Origin: Parabacteroides gordonii MS-1 = DSM 23371
GTDB taxonomy: Bacteria; Bacteroidota; Bacteroidia; Bacteroidales; Tannerellaceae
Length of the DNA stretch: 64,000 nt
Assembly (NCBI RefSeq): GCF_000969825.1
Contig: NZ_KQ033920.1
Span: forward strand, 857,672-921,671
Direction: 5' to 3'
Numbering within the stretch: position 1 is the stretch's first letter; the number at the start of each line of letters is the position of its first letter. A program made the translations under genes and the position numbers. The notes beneath the pieces were generated by a model. It ran no database searches and was not told the DNA's origin. It was given only the letters and a program-made list of their open reading frames with translations. This document shows positions 16,929-26,098 of the stretch, one piece after another.

Positions 16929-17948
16929 TTAAGAGAACAATTTTACTTTTCTGAAAATACGGTTCTTCCTGTCTAATGTTAGGAAGTCGGCTATCAACAG
17001 GATCAATGCGATCCATGCCAAAGTTTGAAATTGCTCGTTATATTCGGAATACACTTTACTGTCTAACTCCGATTTATTCATCTTTTCTATTTCCGTCTGC
17101 AATGCTTTCAATGCAGAATTCGTGTTGTCGGCACGGACATACATACCATTTCCTGCTGCTGCAATCTCCTGGCACATCTGTTCGTTCAACTTGGTGATAA
17201 CGACGTTACCATCTTTATCTTTCATGTAGTTATTGGCTCCTGCCACAGGAATAGGCGAACCTTTAGGATCTCCCATACCGACAATATTTACATGAATATT
17301 TTTCTCTGCTGCGGCAGCGGCTGCTTTCACGGCATCGTCTTCATGGTTCTCCCCGTCTGTTATCAGGATAATCGTTTTATCCGATGTCTCGCTGGGAGTG
17401 AATGAACGCATAGCCAGGTTGATTGCCGAACCGATAGCCGTACCTTGTGTCGAAACCATCGACGGGTTAATGGAAGAAAGGAACATCTTTGCCGAAATAT
17501 AATCGGAAGTGATCGGCAATTGGGTGAAAGCATCACCCGCAAAAACGATCAGTCCCATCTTATCATCTTTAAAGCCATCTGTCAATTTCGATAACATCTG
17601 TTTAGCCTTGTCTAAGCGGTTAGGCGAGACATCTTCAGCCAACATTGAGTTTGAAACGTCCAGACAGACCATGATCTCCACTCCCTGACGTTTTACGGTT
17701 TCCAGTTTAGAACCAAACTGCGGCCCCGCAATAACAAAGATAACCATTGTAATGGCTCCGAACAATAGCCAAAACTTCAGATGCTGGCGTTTCGGAGATA
17801 CCTCCGGCATCAACTCTGCCAGCAATTCGGGATTACCATATTTCTTTATTGCCTTTTTCTTCAGGATCATCGCATATACATAAAATGCAATGAGTACCGG
17901 AAGAATAAAAAGCAAGTACAAAAAGTCCGGATGTGCAAAACGAAACAT
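16929..17948 (-). CDS. batB: BatB: von Willebrand factor A domain membrane protein
   Basis: 339 residues. Two N-terminal membrane segments (~8-27, ~58-76), a VWA domain with MIDAS DVSNS (D97, S99, S101), and a C-terminal membrane helix (~310-328). VWA/MIDAS domains bind divalent metal and partner proteins; BatA and BatB are thought to form the core of the complex. Spacing of 4 bp to batC and 12 bp to batA supports one transcript. Confidence 0.9.
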   Translation of the reverse strand: MFRFAHPDFLYLLFILPVLIAFYVYAMILKKKAIKKYGNPELLAELMPEVSPKRQHLKFWLLFGAITMVIFVIAGPQFGSKLETVKRQGVEIMVCLDVSNSMLAEDVSPNRLDKAKQMLSKLTDGFKDDKMGLIVFAGDAFTQLPITSDYISAKMFLSSINPSMVSTQGTAIGSAINLAMRSFTPSETSDKTIILITDGENHEDDAVKAAAAAAEKNIHVNIVGMGDPKGSPIPVAGANNYMKDKDGNVVITKLNEQMCQEIAAAGNGMYVRADNTNSALKALQTEIEKMNKSELDSKVYSEYNEQFQTLAWIALILLIADFLTLDRKNRIFRKVKLFS

Positions 17949-17960
17949 AAGCCTTTATAT

Positions 17961-18947
17961 TTACGGTATATTTCTTAACAATGTATTTCTCAATAAAATC
18001 TCAACCAGCAGCAACGCAAATAACAACAAAGCCCAGTTCTTATATTCTTCCTGTTTCTTGCTGTATTGCTGAACGCTGATCTTCGTCTTTTCCATCTTGT
18101 CGATCTCTGAATAGATCTCTTTCAGACTGGCATTATCCGTAGCACGGAAATACTGTCCGCCGGTCGTTGCTGCGATCTGCTTCAAGGTCGGTTCGTCGAT
18201 ATCGACATCCACGTCCTGATATTGTATACCGAATGCAGTCTGGAACGGGAATGGTGCCTTACCACGTGTTCCGACTCCGATTGCATATACACGGATACCG
18301 AATGTCTTAGCGATTTCGGCTGCCGTAACAGGTGCGATCTCTCCGGCATTGTTCACACCGTCGGTAAGCAGGATAATCACTTTCGACCGGGCCTGGCTGT
18401 CTTTAATACGGCTCACCGCATTAGCCAATCCCAGTCCGATCGCTGTTCCGTCCTGGATGATACCCGGCTGAATATCCTTGAACAGGTTCAGCAACACGGT
18501 ATGGTCGGTAGTAAGCGGGCATTGTGTAAAACTTTCCGCCGCAAACACGACCAGTCCGATATTATCGTTCGGACGGCCATTGATAAAAGAAGCAGCCACA
18601 TCTTTGGATGCTTCCAGACGGTTCGGCTTCAAGTCCTGTGCCAACATACTACTCGAGATATCCATCGCCATTACAATGTCGATACCTTCGGTAGAGGTGT
18701 TTTGCCAGCTATTCGTAGACTGCGGACGTGCCAGTATAATGATAAGTACAGCTACTGCCGCCATCCTCAAAACAAAAGGGACATGCCTCAGATACACCTT
18801 CCAGGAAGTCGCTCCCGGTGCATCAAATGCTTCCGAAGATGATACCTGCAAACTAGCCTGACTTTTACAGAGCTTCCAGATATACCATCCTATCATCGGG
18901 ATAAGCAGCAATAACAAATACAGATATGTAGGATTTGCAAATACCAT
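17961..18947 (-). CDS. batA: BatA: von Willebrand factor A domain membrane protein
   Basis: 328 residues. Membrane segments at ~6-24 and ~58-74 and near the C-terminus (WALLLFALLLVEILL), with a VWA domain whose MIDAS is DISSS (D96, S98, S100). Paralogue of batB next door. Part of the moxR-DUF58-bat operon. Confidence 0.9.
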   Translation of the reverse strand: MVFANPTYLYLLLLLIPMIGWYIWKLCKSQASLQVSSSEAFDAPGATSWKVYLRHVPFVLRMAAVAVLIIILARPQSTNSWQNTSTEGIDIVMAMDISSSMLAQDLKPNRLEASKDVAASFINGRPNDNIGLVVFAAESFTQCPLTTDHTVLLNLFKDIQPGIIQDGTAIGLGLANAVSRIKDSQARSKVIILLTDGVNNAGEIAPVTAAEIAKTFGIRVYAIGVGTRGKAPFPFQTAFGIQYQDVDVDIDEPTLKQIAATTGGQYFRATDNASLKEIYSEIDKMEKTKISVQQYSKKQEEYKNWALLLFALLLVEILLRNTLLRNIP

Positions 18948-18948
18948 T

Positions 18949-19956
18949 TTATTCTTTTGTTATAGTTGAATCGTTCGTATCAGTTGCCTGTTTCTCTTCT
19001 GTTTCTGCTGTTTCAGGAGTTACAACTTCTTCTTTCTTCGTCTGATTAATGAACAGATATGCATTCGACAGACTTTGTTCATTCTCGCTGGGTAGCGGAT
19101 TCATCTTCGCAAATTTCACGTAATCAGACAAATTCAATATCTGTTTCAGATTTTCGTACACTGAATCTGCTTCGTGATCTTTACGCAGAATATCCAGGAT
19201 CTCGCCAGAAGTCATTTCCATCGCATTAATATTGAAACGTTCTACGATGTAACGACGCAACGTTTCAGTAACCAATGTATAATACTCCTTATTGCGACCC
19301 TGCTGCCACAGCTTCTGCTGTTTGATCTCGTCAAGTTCCTTGATAGCCTGTTCGTGAGGCGGAAGCTTTGGCTCCGGTTTCTTGAACGGGATAAGAGACT
19401 GTTTGTTACGCAGACGTTTGATAATGTATGCAATCACACAGATCAGGAAAAGAGCCAGCAATACGCCATAGATGATCGGATAATAGTCGGCCAGTACAAA
19501 AGGCGGCTTCCAGATCTCTTTGATATCGTAAAACTCTTCGGGCTTATCCACATTCACGGGAATGGTCGAAACCTTCAGCGCAATCTGGTTTGAATAAATA
19601 GTATCTACTCCGTCTATCACTTTGAACGGTGGCAAAAGATACAAGGATGAATCGAAAGAAGTAACCAGGATATCCTGCTTGATCAGCAGGCGGTCGTTTT
19701 CGATCACGGATGAATCGGCCTTCGACAGTTCCAGTACCTCTACTCCACGCATCAACGTATCGCTGGGTATCACGATCTGAACTGGCTTATCCTTGTCTGT
19801 TGTAACCGTCAAATGTAAAACAGTCTGTTCACCGATCAGAATGGCAGCAGAGTCGACCTTTACATCGATCAAAGTCCGCTGTGCAAACATCTTTCCTCCT
19901 GTCAGCAAGATCAGAAGAAGGAACAGAAAGCTTTTATTTATAAATTTCTTTTGCAT
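18949..19956 (-). CDS. Membrane protein of the bat operon (DUF4381-like)
   Basis: 335 residues. Signal peptide (LFLLLILLTGGKMFAQ), a beta-rich periplasmic part (~25-150), one membrane helix (~160-180, YGVLLALFLICVIAYII), then a basic and helical cytoplasmic C-terminus ending in an acidic low-complexity tail. Genes of this type sit between the DUF58 and batA genes in Bacteroidetes; no enzymatic motif is visible. It is separated from both by 1-2 bp, so co-expression is very likely. Confidence 0.8.
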   Translation of the reverse strand: MQKKFINKSFLFLLLILLTGGKMFAQRTLIDVKVDSAAILIGEQTVLHLTVTTDKDKPVQIVIPSDTLMRGVEVLELSKADSSVIENDRLLIKQDILVTSFDSSLYLLPPFKVIDGVDTIYSNQIALKVSTIPVNVDKPEEFYDIKEIWKPPFVLADYYPIIYGVLLALFLICVIAYIIKRLRNKQSLIPFKKPEPKLPPHEQAIKELDEIKQQKLWQQGRNKEYYTLVTETLRRYIVERFNINAMEMTSGEILDILRKDHEADSVYENLKQILNLSDYVKFAKMNPLPSENEQSLSNAYLFINQTKKEEVVTPETAETEEKQATDTNDSTITKE

Positions 19957-19958
19957 GC

Positions 19959-20828
19959 TTAATTACGTTTATCAAAAAGAGCAATCAATGCTTTCACATA
20001 GTCATCTTCCGTACGGATAGAAACGGAGTCGACACGGCATTTCTTGAATGAGTCGCTCATTTCAGCTTGCCGGCGGTTCCACCATTCTTTATAGGCTTCG
20101 CGAACACGGGCCGAAGAACTGTCGATCCAGCGTTCCGCTCCTGTTTCCGCATCCTTCACTTTCATAAGTCCGACCGACGGAAGTTCGGTTTCACGGCGAT
20201 CATACACCTGGATAGCCACCACGTCATGTTTACGGTTGGCAATGGTCAGAGCGTCTTTGAAACCACCCTTATCGATAAAGTCGGATATCAGGAAGGTCGT
20301 ACAACGTTTCTTTATGGCGTTAGTCAGAAATTTCAATACCTGACTGATATCAGTCTTCGTATCCTGCGGCTTAAAGTCGATCAGTTCGCGAATGATATAA
20401 AGAATATGTTTCTTTCCCTTCTGGGGCGGAATAAATTTCTCGATCTTGTCGGAGAAGAACACCACGCCGATCTTATCGTTATTCTGTATGGCAGAAAACG
20501 CTAGTGTAGCTGCAATCTCCGTAATGACCTCTTTCTTCATTACGTTCACGGAACCAAAGTCACGACTCCCCGATACGTCAATCAGCAACATCACGGTCAG
20601 TTCGCGCTCTTCTTCGAACACCTTTATATAAGGGCGCACGTAGCGGGCGGTCACATTCCAGTCGATATCGCGGATATCGTCGCCGTATTGATACTCGCGT
20701 ACTTCGCTGAAAGCCATACCACGGCCTTTAAAGGCAGAGTGGTATTGTCCTGCAAATATATTACGGGACAAGCCGCGGGTCTTTATTTCAATTCGCCGAA
20801 CCTTTTTTAATAGTTCACTTGTTTCCAT
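19959..20828 (-). CDS. DUF58 domain protein
   Basis: 289 residues, soluble. Typical DUF58 features: GRGMAFSEVREYQYGDDIRDIDWNVTAR split by the R-DIDW signature, then a VWA-like fold (LLIDVSGSRDFGS) and later DALTIANRKHDVVAIQV. DUF58 proteins pair with MoxR AAA ATPases as chaperone partners; here moxR is the gene directly upstream, 125 bp away. Confidence 0.9.
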   Translation of the reverse strand: METSELLKKVRRIEIKTRGLSRNIFAGQYHSAFKGRGMAFSEVREYQYGDDIRDIDWNVTARYVRPYIKVFEEERELTVMLLIDVSGSRDFGSVNVMKKEVITEIAATLAFSAIQNNDKIGVVFFSDKIEKFIPPQKGKKHILYIIRELIDFKPQDTKTDISQVLKFLTNAIKKRCTTFLISDFIDKGGFKDALTIANRKHDVVAIQVYDRRETELPSVGLMKVKDAETGAERWIDSSSARVREAYKEWWNRRQAEMSDSFKKCRVDSVSIRTEDDYVKALIALFDKRN

Positions 20829-20953
20829 CGTAATCCTTTTAATTTTTTAATCACTATTCCTAACTATTCTTCCGGATGAAAAAAACATTCCTCCCGGAAG
20901 AAAATTCAATTGCATTCGGAAGGAATTTCTTTTCCTCCCGGATGGGATTAAAA
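20829..20953. other. Structured gap between moxR and the DUF58 gene
   Basis: 125 bp inside an otherwise tightly packed operon. It holds a 9 bp inverted repeat TTCTTCCGG / CCGGAAGAA (20867-20875 / 20894-20902) and repeated CCTCCCGGA words at about 20890-20898 and 20934-20942. It could be a transcript processing or attenuation site. Confidence 0.45.
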
Positions 20954-21949
20954 TTAAGGTACTTCTACCTTGTTAAGGATTTCGCTGATTACCTCTTCGG
21001 ATGTCAGGTTGTTTGCTTCCGCTTCATAGCTCAAACCGATACGGTGGCGCATCACGTCGTGGCATACGGCACGGATATCTTCTGGGATCACATACCCTCT
21101 GCGTTTGATGAATGCATAAGCGCGGGCAGCCAATGCCAGGTTGATAGATGCACGGGGTGACGCTCCGAAAGAGATCATGTTCGACAGGTTAGCCAAACCA
21201 TGTTCCTGCGGGAAACGGGTTGCAAACACGATGTCGACAATATAACGTTCGATCTTTTCGTCCAGATAAACTTCACGTACTACTTTACGTGCTTCCAGTA
21301 TCTCGTTCTTAGTCAGGATCGGTTTAATATCCGGCTTCACTCCTGAGATGTTCTGACGAATGATCAGTTTTTCTTCTTCTTTCTTCGGATAGTTGATAAT
21401 AACCTTCAGCATGAAACGGTCTACCTGTGCTTCAGGCAGCGGATAAGTACCTTCCTGCTCGATCGGGTTCTGTGTTGCCATTACCAGGAAAGGCTCCGGC
21501 AACTTATAAGTGTTCTCGCTGATTGTCACCTGACGTTCCTGCATGGCTTCCAGAAGTGCACTCTGCACCTTAGCCGGGGCACGGTTTATTTCATCCGCTA
21601 ACACAAAATTAGCGAAGACCGGGCCTTGTTTTACCTGAAATTCTTCGCTTTTCTGACTATAGATCATTGTACCGATCACGTCGGCCGGCAGCAAGTCCGG
21701 GGTAAACTGTATTCGACTGTATTTTGCATCGATCAGCGAGGCCAGGGTTTTAATGGCAAGCGTCTTTGCTAACCCGGGAACCCCTTCTAGCAGGATATGC
21801 CCGTCGGAAAGCAGACCAATCATTAATGATTCCACCAAATGCTTCTGTCCAACAATTACCTGGTCCATGCCCATCGTAATCATGTTTACAAACGAACTTT
21901 TACTTTCAATTCGCTCGTTCAACTCACGAATGTCTACTGTCTGACTCAT
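20954..21949 (-). CDS. moxR: MoxR family AAA ATPase
   Basis: 331 residues. Walker A GVPGLAKT (~55-62), Walker B FVLADEINRAP, sensor ATQNPIEQEGTYPLPEAQ region (motif seen in two parts) and a C-terminal lid. MoxR ATPases act as chaperones for VWA-containing partners, which are the products of the genes that follow. First gene of the bat operon; a TAATTTTG -7-like box is at 22001-22008. Confidence 0.92.
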   Translation of the reverse strand: MSQTVDIRELNERIESKSSFVNMITMGMDQVIVGQKHLVESLMIGLLSDGHILLEGVPGLAKTLAIKTLASLIDAKYSRIQFTPDLLPADVIGTMIYSQKSEEFQVKQGPVFANFVLADEINRAPAKVQSALLEAMQERQVTISENTYKLPEPFLVMATQNPIEQEGTYPLPEAQVDRFMLKVIINYPKKEEEKLIIRQNISGVKPDIKPILTKNEILEARKVVREVYLDEKIERYIVDIVFATRFPQEHGLANLSNMISFGASPRASINLALAARAYAFIKRRGYVIPEDIRAVCHDVMRHRIGLSYEAEANNLTSEEVISEILNKVEVP

Positions 21950-22000
21950 AGATTTTCTTATTTATATTGTTATTGTTTCTTGCTTGTTTTTATAGCTGCA

Positions 22001-22008
22001 CAAAATTA
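22001..22008 (-). promoter_or_regulatory. Candidate -7 box for the moxR-bat operon
   Basis: TAATTTTG on the minus strand matches TAnnTTTG, ~52 bp before the moxR ATG. No good -33 element was seen. Confidence 0.35.
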
Positions 22009-22104
22009 GAAATGTTAAATTCGTATTCTTCACTTTTGCAGTTAAATAATACTAACCCAACAGCAACTATTTTGTTTTATTTTACTTAAAAGAGTGGAGT
22101 TTTG

Positions 22105-23325
22105 TTACAAATTCCCGGACAGTATTTCCGTTTGACGCGCAGCTGCTTTATCTATCGAAGCACGACTATATTTATCGATGCCATACAGAGACGGATCCGG
22201 AACCAGTATTTCAGTACCTACCGGAATGTTATTCGGGTCTTTTATCGCAGCTTTATTATAGTCATAGAGATAAACCCAGAATATCTTACTGCCATAATAT
22301 TCCAGAGAGATCAGGGTCAAACGGCTACCCGTTTCTATTTTCACCTTGGCCAACACTTCAGGTGCTTTGGCAGGAACTTCCGGAGTCGCTACAGATGGTT
22401 CAGTTATAACAGTGTCTTTTATTTCTTCAATTTCAACATCGGTTTCAGTTTCTACTTCATGAAGCGTATCGACAGCAGCTGTCGCTTGATCGGGTAAAGA
22501 TCTTCCGGTTAAGACAGGAGTAGGTATTTCGGGGCCTAAAAAGAAACTACGGTTGAGATACAAAAATGTACTACCTGCAACAACAATAGCCACAATACCG
22601 GCAATGACCAATCCTCTTACCCAATGAGAAGAAGAAGGTTCTTCGTCTTCAAACTGATAATCTGTATCAGAAAAATCATTTGCAGAAGAGATTTGTCCGG
22701 GTTCCTCTTTCGGTTCTTCTTCGGATATATCCTGCTCATCAACAGTTTCTTCCGGAGCAGGATCTTCTATATCAGGAGCATTCGGAACTTCTTCAGGCAC
22801 GACCTCTTCGGATACGGTTTCCTCCTGTTCGACATCTTCCGGCAACTCTTCTTTTTCTGTGTCTTCAGGCACTTCCTCTGTAGATTGCAGAGATTCCACA
22901 ACCTGCTCTTCTTCATTTTCGGGGATAACCTCTTCTACAGATTCATCTTCTGTTTCCTTTTCTTCCACGTCAGCAGAAACATCCAGATCTGTAAAATCGA
23001 CATTTTCATTCAATTCTGTCGTTTCAAAGAATGAAAACGGTTTATTAACCAGTTCGCGCAACTCTTTATCAGGAAGAAATGAGAACTTATAATGTGCCGG
23101 TATCAGAAAGCGTTCACCTGTATTCACATGGATGCTCTCCCGTTTTTCCACCAAAATAACTTTAAAGGTACCAAGCCCTTTTACTTTAGCTATTTTATCC
23201 GTAAAAACACCTTGTGATACGATCGCAATAAACTCTCTCAGAAACTGTTCAGCACTGTTTCTGTCCTTTCCTGTACGTTCCGCTAATAAAGCAGCCAGAT
23301 CTTGTATCGTCAGCCGACTATTCAT
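22105..23325 (-). CDS. Membrane-anchored HU-domain protein with acidic linker and C-terminal LysM-like domain
   Basis: 406 residues. Residues 1-~90 are an HU/IHF-type fold (MNSRLTIQDLAALLAERTGK ...). Residues ~105-230 are a very acidic Glu/Val/Pro-rich linker. One membrane helix is at ~236-256 (VRGLVIAGIVAIVVAGSTFLY). The distal part ends in a LysM-like stretch (SRLTLISLEYYGSKIFWVYLYD ... VGTEILVPDP, quoted in two parts). This places a DNA-binding domain in the cytoplasm and a possible peptidoglycan-binding domain outside. It overlaps the smaller HU gene by 8 bp. Tethering DNA to the envelope is an inference; HU-envelope fusions are known in Bacteroidetes. Confidence 0.75.
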   Translation of the reverse strand: MNSRLTIQDLAALLAERTGKDRNSAEQFLREFIAIVSQGVFTDKIAKVKGLGTFKVILVEKRESIHVNTGERFLIPAHYKFSFLPDKELRELVNKPFSFFETTELNENVDFTDLDVSADVEEKETEDESVEEVIPENEEEQVVESLQSTEEVPEDTEKEELPEDVEQEETVSEEVVPEEVPNAPDIEDPAPEETVDEQDISEEEPKEEPGQISSANDFSDTDYQFEDEEPSSSHWVRGLVIAGIVAIVVAGSTFLYLNRSFFLGPEIPTPVLTGRSLPDQATAAVDTLHEVETETDVEIEEIKDTVITEPSVATPEVPAKAPEVLAKVKIETGSRLTLISLEYYGSKIFWVYLYDYNKAAIKDPNNIPVGTEILVPDPSLYGIDKYSRASIDKAAARQTEILSGNL

Positions 23326-23608
23326 TGTCGCTTAATTCTTTTAGTTTAGATTTGATAGTTGCCCCCGGCTTAAACACCGGAACCAATTTAGGGGGAACCA
23401 AATAACGTTTTCCATTTGCCGGATTTACAGAGATGCGTTCCGCTTTCTTCTTTATTTCAAACAGACCTAATCCCTGCAAGTAAATGGCATCATTATCTAT
23501 CAGTTTCGAACCGACAACAGAGCCAAAAGCAGACAGCATTTCCGTTACTTCCTGTACAGTCCAGCCTAATTTTGCGGACAATTCTGTAATCAGTTCCTTG
23601 TTTTTCAT
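23318..23608 (-). CDS. HU family DNA-binding protein
   Basis: 96 residues from ATG 23608 (the longer open frame begins with TTG). HU-like: MKNKELITELSAKLGW, then ...IYLQGLGLFEIKKKAERISVNP, with NPANGKRYLVPPKLVPVFKPG matching the DNA-binding arm and final strand. The arm has the conserved NP. Overlaps the membrane-anchored HU gene, so the two are probably made together and may heterodimerise. Confidence 0.85.
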   Translation of the reverse strand: MKNKELITELSAKLGWTVQEVTEMLSAFGSVVGSKLIDNDAIYLQGLGLFEIKKKAERISVNPANGKRYLVPPKLVPVFKPGATIKSKLKELSDNE

Positions 23609-23685
23609 ACTTACTTCATCAATAGATTCAGCAGCGATATTAGTTATTTTTTTGTAAACAGACAAACTTATTAATGGTTTTTATA

Positions 23686-24984
23686 TCAAAGAAACACTTT
23701 TCCGTAAAGGTCAAAAGCCTGTGATTCTTCGATAATTACGTTATAAAATTCTCCTGGATTTAGCGATAGTTGTTTAAAAACAACAACTTCCGGATCAACC
23801 TCCGGTGAGTCGAATTCGGTACGTCCGACATAACAATCTTCTTCTTCCCTGTCGACTATTATTTTAAAGTTTTGACCGACTTTCGCCTCATTTATTTCTG
23901 CGGAGATACCTTCCTGTATCCGCATAAGGTAATCCAAACGCTCCTGTTTTACTTCGTCGGGGACATCATCCGTATAGTTTTTGAATGAATAAGTGCCTTC
24001 TTCATGGCTATAAGCAAAAGCTCCCATACGTTCAAAACGTGCTTTCTTGACAAACTCGACAAGTTCTTCGAAATCTTCTTCCGTTTCTCCCGGATGGCCT
24101 ACCATCAACGTCGTACGAAGGTGGATACCCGGAACTTCTTCACGGATACGCTCCAATAAGGCATAAGTTTCTTCTTTCGTGATATTACGGCGCATCTTTT
24201 TAAGCATGGGGTTACTGATATGCTGCAAGGCTATATCTAAATATTTGCAGACATTATCGCGCTCACGCATCACCCGCAGCAGATCATAAGGGAAATGAGA
24301 CGGATAACCATAATGCAAACGGATCCATTCCACACCGGGGATATCGGAAATACGTTCGACTAATTCCGGCAAAGCGTATCTTTTATAGATATCCAGTCCG
24401 TAATAAGTCAAATCCTGTGCAATAACCTGAAACTCCTTTACTCCCTGCGCTACGAGCAAACGAACCTCCTCCTCTATCTGTTCCATCGGAATAGACTGGT
24501 AATGGCCGGTACTGATAGGAATAGCGCAATAAGAACATGTACGGTTACACCCTTCAGCAATCTTCAGAAATGCGTAATGCTTCGGAGTAGTTAACACACG
24601 GTCTGAAGCCAACTCACGGTGATAAGATTTCCCAATATCCGCAAGGAGCTCTTTCCAGTTGAATTTCCCATAGAAATGGTCAACCTCGGGTAATTCCTGC
24701 TTCATTTCTTCCAAGAAACGTTCAGTAAGACAACCCATTACATATAGCTGACCGATCTTCCCTTTTTTCTTTGCTTCGCCCAGTTCCAGAATCATATTGA
24801 TCGACTCTTCCTGGGCATCACCGATAAAGCCGCAGGTATTTACCACCACGATCTCTCCGTTTATCTTATGCGGATCATGTTCTACGGTATAACCATTGGC
24901 GACAAACTGACGCATCAACTGTTCCGAGTCTACCAGATTCTTCGAACAGCCAAGCGTGATTATATCTACTTTATTTTTTCTCAT
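23686..24984 (-). CDS. rimO: Ribosomal protein S12 methylthiotransferase RimO
   Basis: 432 residues from MRKNKVDIITLGCSKN at 24984. N-terminal UPF0004 domain with TLGCSKNLVDSE and VNTCGFI cysteines, radical-SAM cluster CNRTCSYCAIP, and C-terminal TRAM domain (KVGQNFKIIVDREEEDCYVG). Adds a methylthio group to an aspartate of ribosomal protein S12 using two Fe-S clusters. Length and motifs fit RimO better than MiaB. It follows ftsY but is separated by a terminator hairpin. Confidence 0.92.
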   Translation of the reverse strand: MRKNKVDIITLGCSKNLVDSEQLMRQFVANGYTVEHDPHKINGEIVVVNTCGFIGDAQEESINMILELGEAKKKGKIGQLYVMGCLTERFLEEMKQELPEVDHFYGKFNWKELLADIGKSYHRELASDRVLTTPKHYAFLKIAEGCNRTCSYCAIPISTGHYQSIPMEQIEEEVRLLVAQGVKEFQVIAQDLTYYGLDIYKRYALPELVERISDIPGVEWIRLHYGYPSHFPYDLLRVMRERDNVCKYLDIALQHISNPMLKKMRRNITKEETYALLERIREEVPGIHLRTTLMVGHPGETEEDFEELVEFVKKARFERMGAFAYSHEEGTYSFKNYTDDVPDEVKQERLDYLMRIQEGISAEINEAKVGQNFKIIVDREEEDCYVGRTEFDSPEVDPEVVVFKQLSLNPGEFYNVIIEESQAFDLYGKVFL

Positions 24985-25000
24985 ACTTATTATTACAAAC

Positions 25001-25030
25001 AAAAAGGGTGTTACAATTCCTGTAACACCC
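25001..25030 (-). terminator. Terminator after ftsY
   Basis: GGGTGTTACA / TGTAACACCC stem (25006-25015, 25021-25030), 5-base loop, followed on the minus strand by a T run (25005-25001). Confidence 0.88.
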
Positions 25031-25047
25031 ACTTTTATGTGATATGA

Positions 25048-26001
25048 TTATTCTCCAAATAATGAATTTACAAATTCTTTTTTGTTAAATACCTGCAAAT
25101 CCTCTATACCTTCACCCAGTCCGATATACTTTACCGGAATACGGAAATGATCTGAAATACCGATCACTACACCACCTTTTGCCGTTCCATCCAACTTCGT
25201 CACAGCCAGAGCATTCACTTCGGTAGCGGCAGTAAATTGTTTTGCCTGTTCAAATGCATTCTGTCCTGTCGAACCATCCAATACCAACAAAACTTCGTGG
25301 GGAGCATCAGGAATGACCTTCTTCATCACGTTCTTGATCTTGGTAAGCTCATTCATCAGGTTAATCTTATTGTGCAAACGTCCTGCCGTATCAATAATAA
25401 TAACATCAGCATCATTTACCTTGGCAGAACTAAGCGTATCGAATGCTACGGAAGCAGGATCGGAACCCATTTTCTGTTTTACGATAGGAACACCTACACG
25501 TTCGCTCCAAATCACCAACTGTTCCACAGCGGCTGCACGGAATGTATCGGCGGCACCCAGATAAACGCTCTTACCGGCTTTCTTGAACTGGTAAGCCAAT
25601 TTCCCGATCGTAGTTGTTTTGCCAACCCCGTTTACACCGACAACCATGATAACATACGGCTTCTTATCTTCCGGTACAGTAAAGCTTTCAGCATCTTCCG
25701 TATTATTTTCAGTCAGTAAAGTTGCGATCTCATCACGCAACAACGTTGTAAGTTCCTGAGTAGTGACATACTTATCCCGGGCCACACGCTTTTCGATACG
25801 TTCAATGATCTTCAACGTAGTATCTACACCGACATCGGAAGTGATAAGTACCTCTTCCAGATTATCCAATACTTCATCATCGACCTTGCTCTTTCCTGCA
25901 ATAGCCCTGGTGAGTTTAGAAAATACAGTTTCTTTTGTCTTAGATAACCCTTTGTCTAAAGTTTCTTTCTTTTCTTTACTGAAAAAGCTAAAAATACCCA
26001 T
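25048..26001 (-). CDS. ftsY: Signal recognition particle receptor FtsY
   Basis: 317 residues. Helical N domain followed by the SRP GTPase domain: G1 GVNGVGKTTT, DTFRAAAVEQL, G3 DTAGR, G4 TKLDGTAKGG. Receives SRP-ribosome complexes at the inner membrane. Short N-terminus without the long acidic A domain of E. coli, as usual in Bacteroidetes. Confidence 0.95.
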   Translation of the reverse strand: MGIFSFFSKEKKETLDKGLSKTKETVFSKLTRAIAGKSKVDDEVLDNLEEVLITSDVGVDTTLKIIERIEKRVARDKYVTTQELTTLLRDEIATLLTENNTEDAESFTVPEDKKPYVIMVVGVNGVGKTTTIGKLAYQFKKAGKSVYLGAADTFRAAAVEQLVIWSERVGVPIVKQKMGSDPASVAFDTLSSAKVNDADVIIIDTAGRLHNKINLMNELTKIKNVMKKVIPDAPHEVLLVLDGSTGQNAFEQAKQFTAATEVNALAVTKLDGTAKGGVVIGISDHFRIPVKYIGLGEGIEDLQVFNKKEFVNSLFGE

Positions 26002-26098
26002 ATATTAATTCGCTTAATTTATTTCTGCTTAGAATGAGACCGCTAAGTTACAACTTTTTTAGTTGACAGCCGACAGTTGACTACGGAAAGTTGTTCAT

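Noticed and set aside
23609-23665. Longer HU protein beginning with TTG
   Set aside because: The standard HU fold starts at the ATG at 23608.
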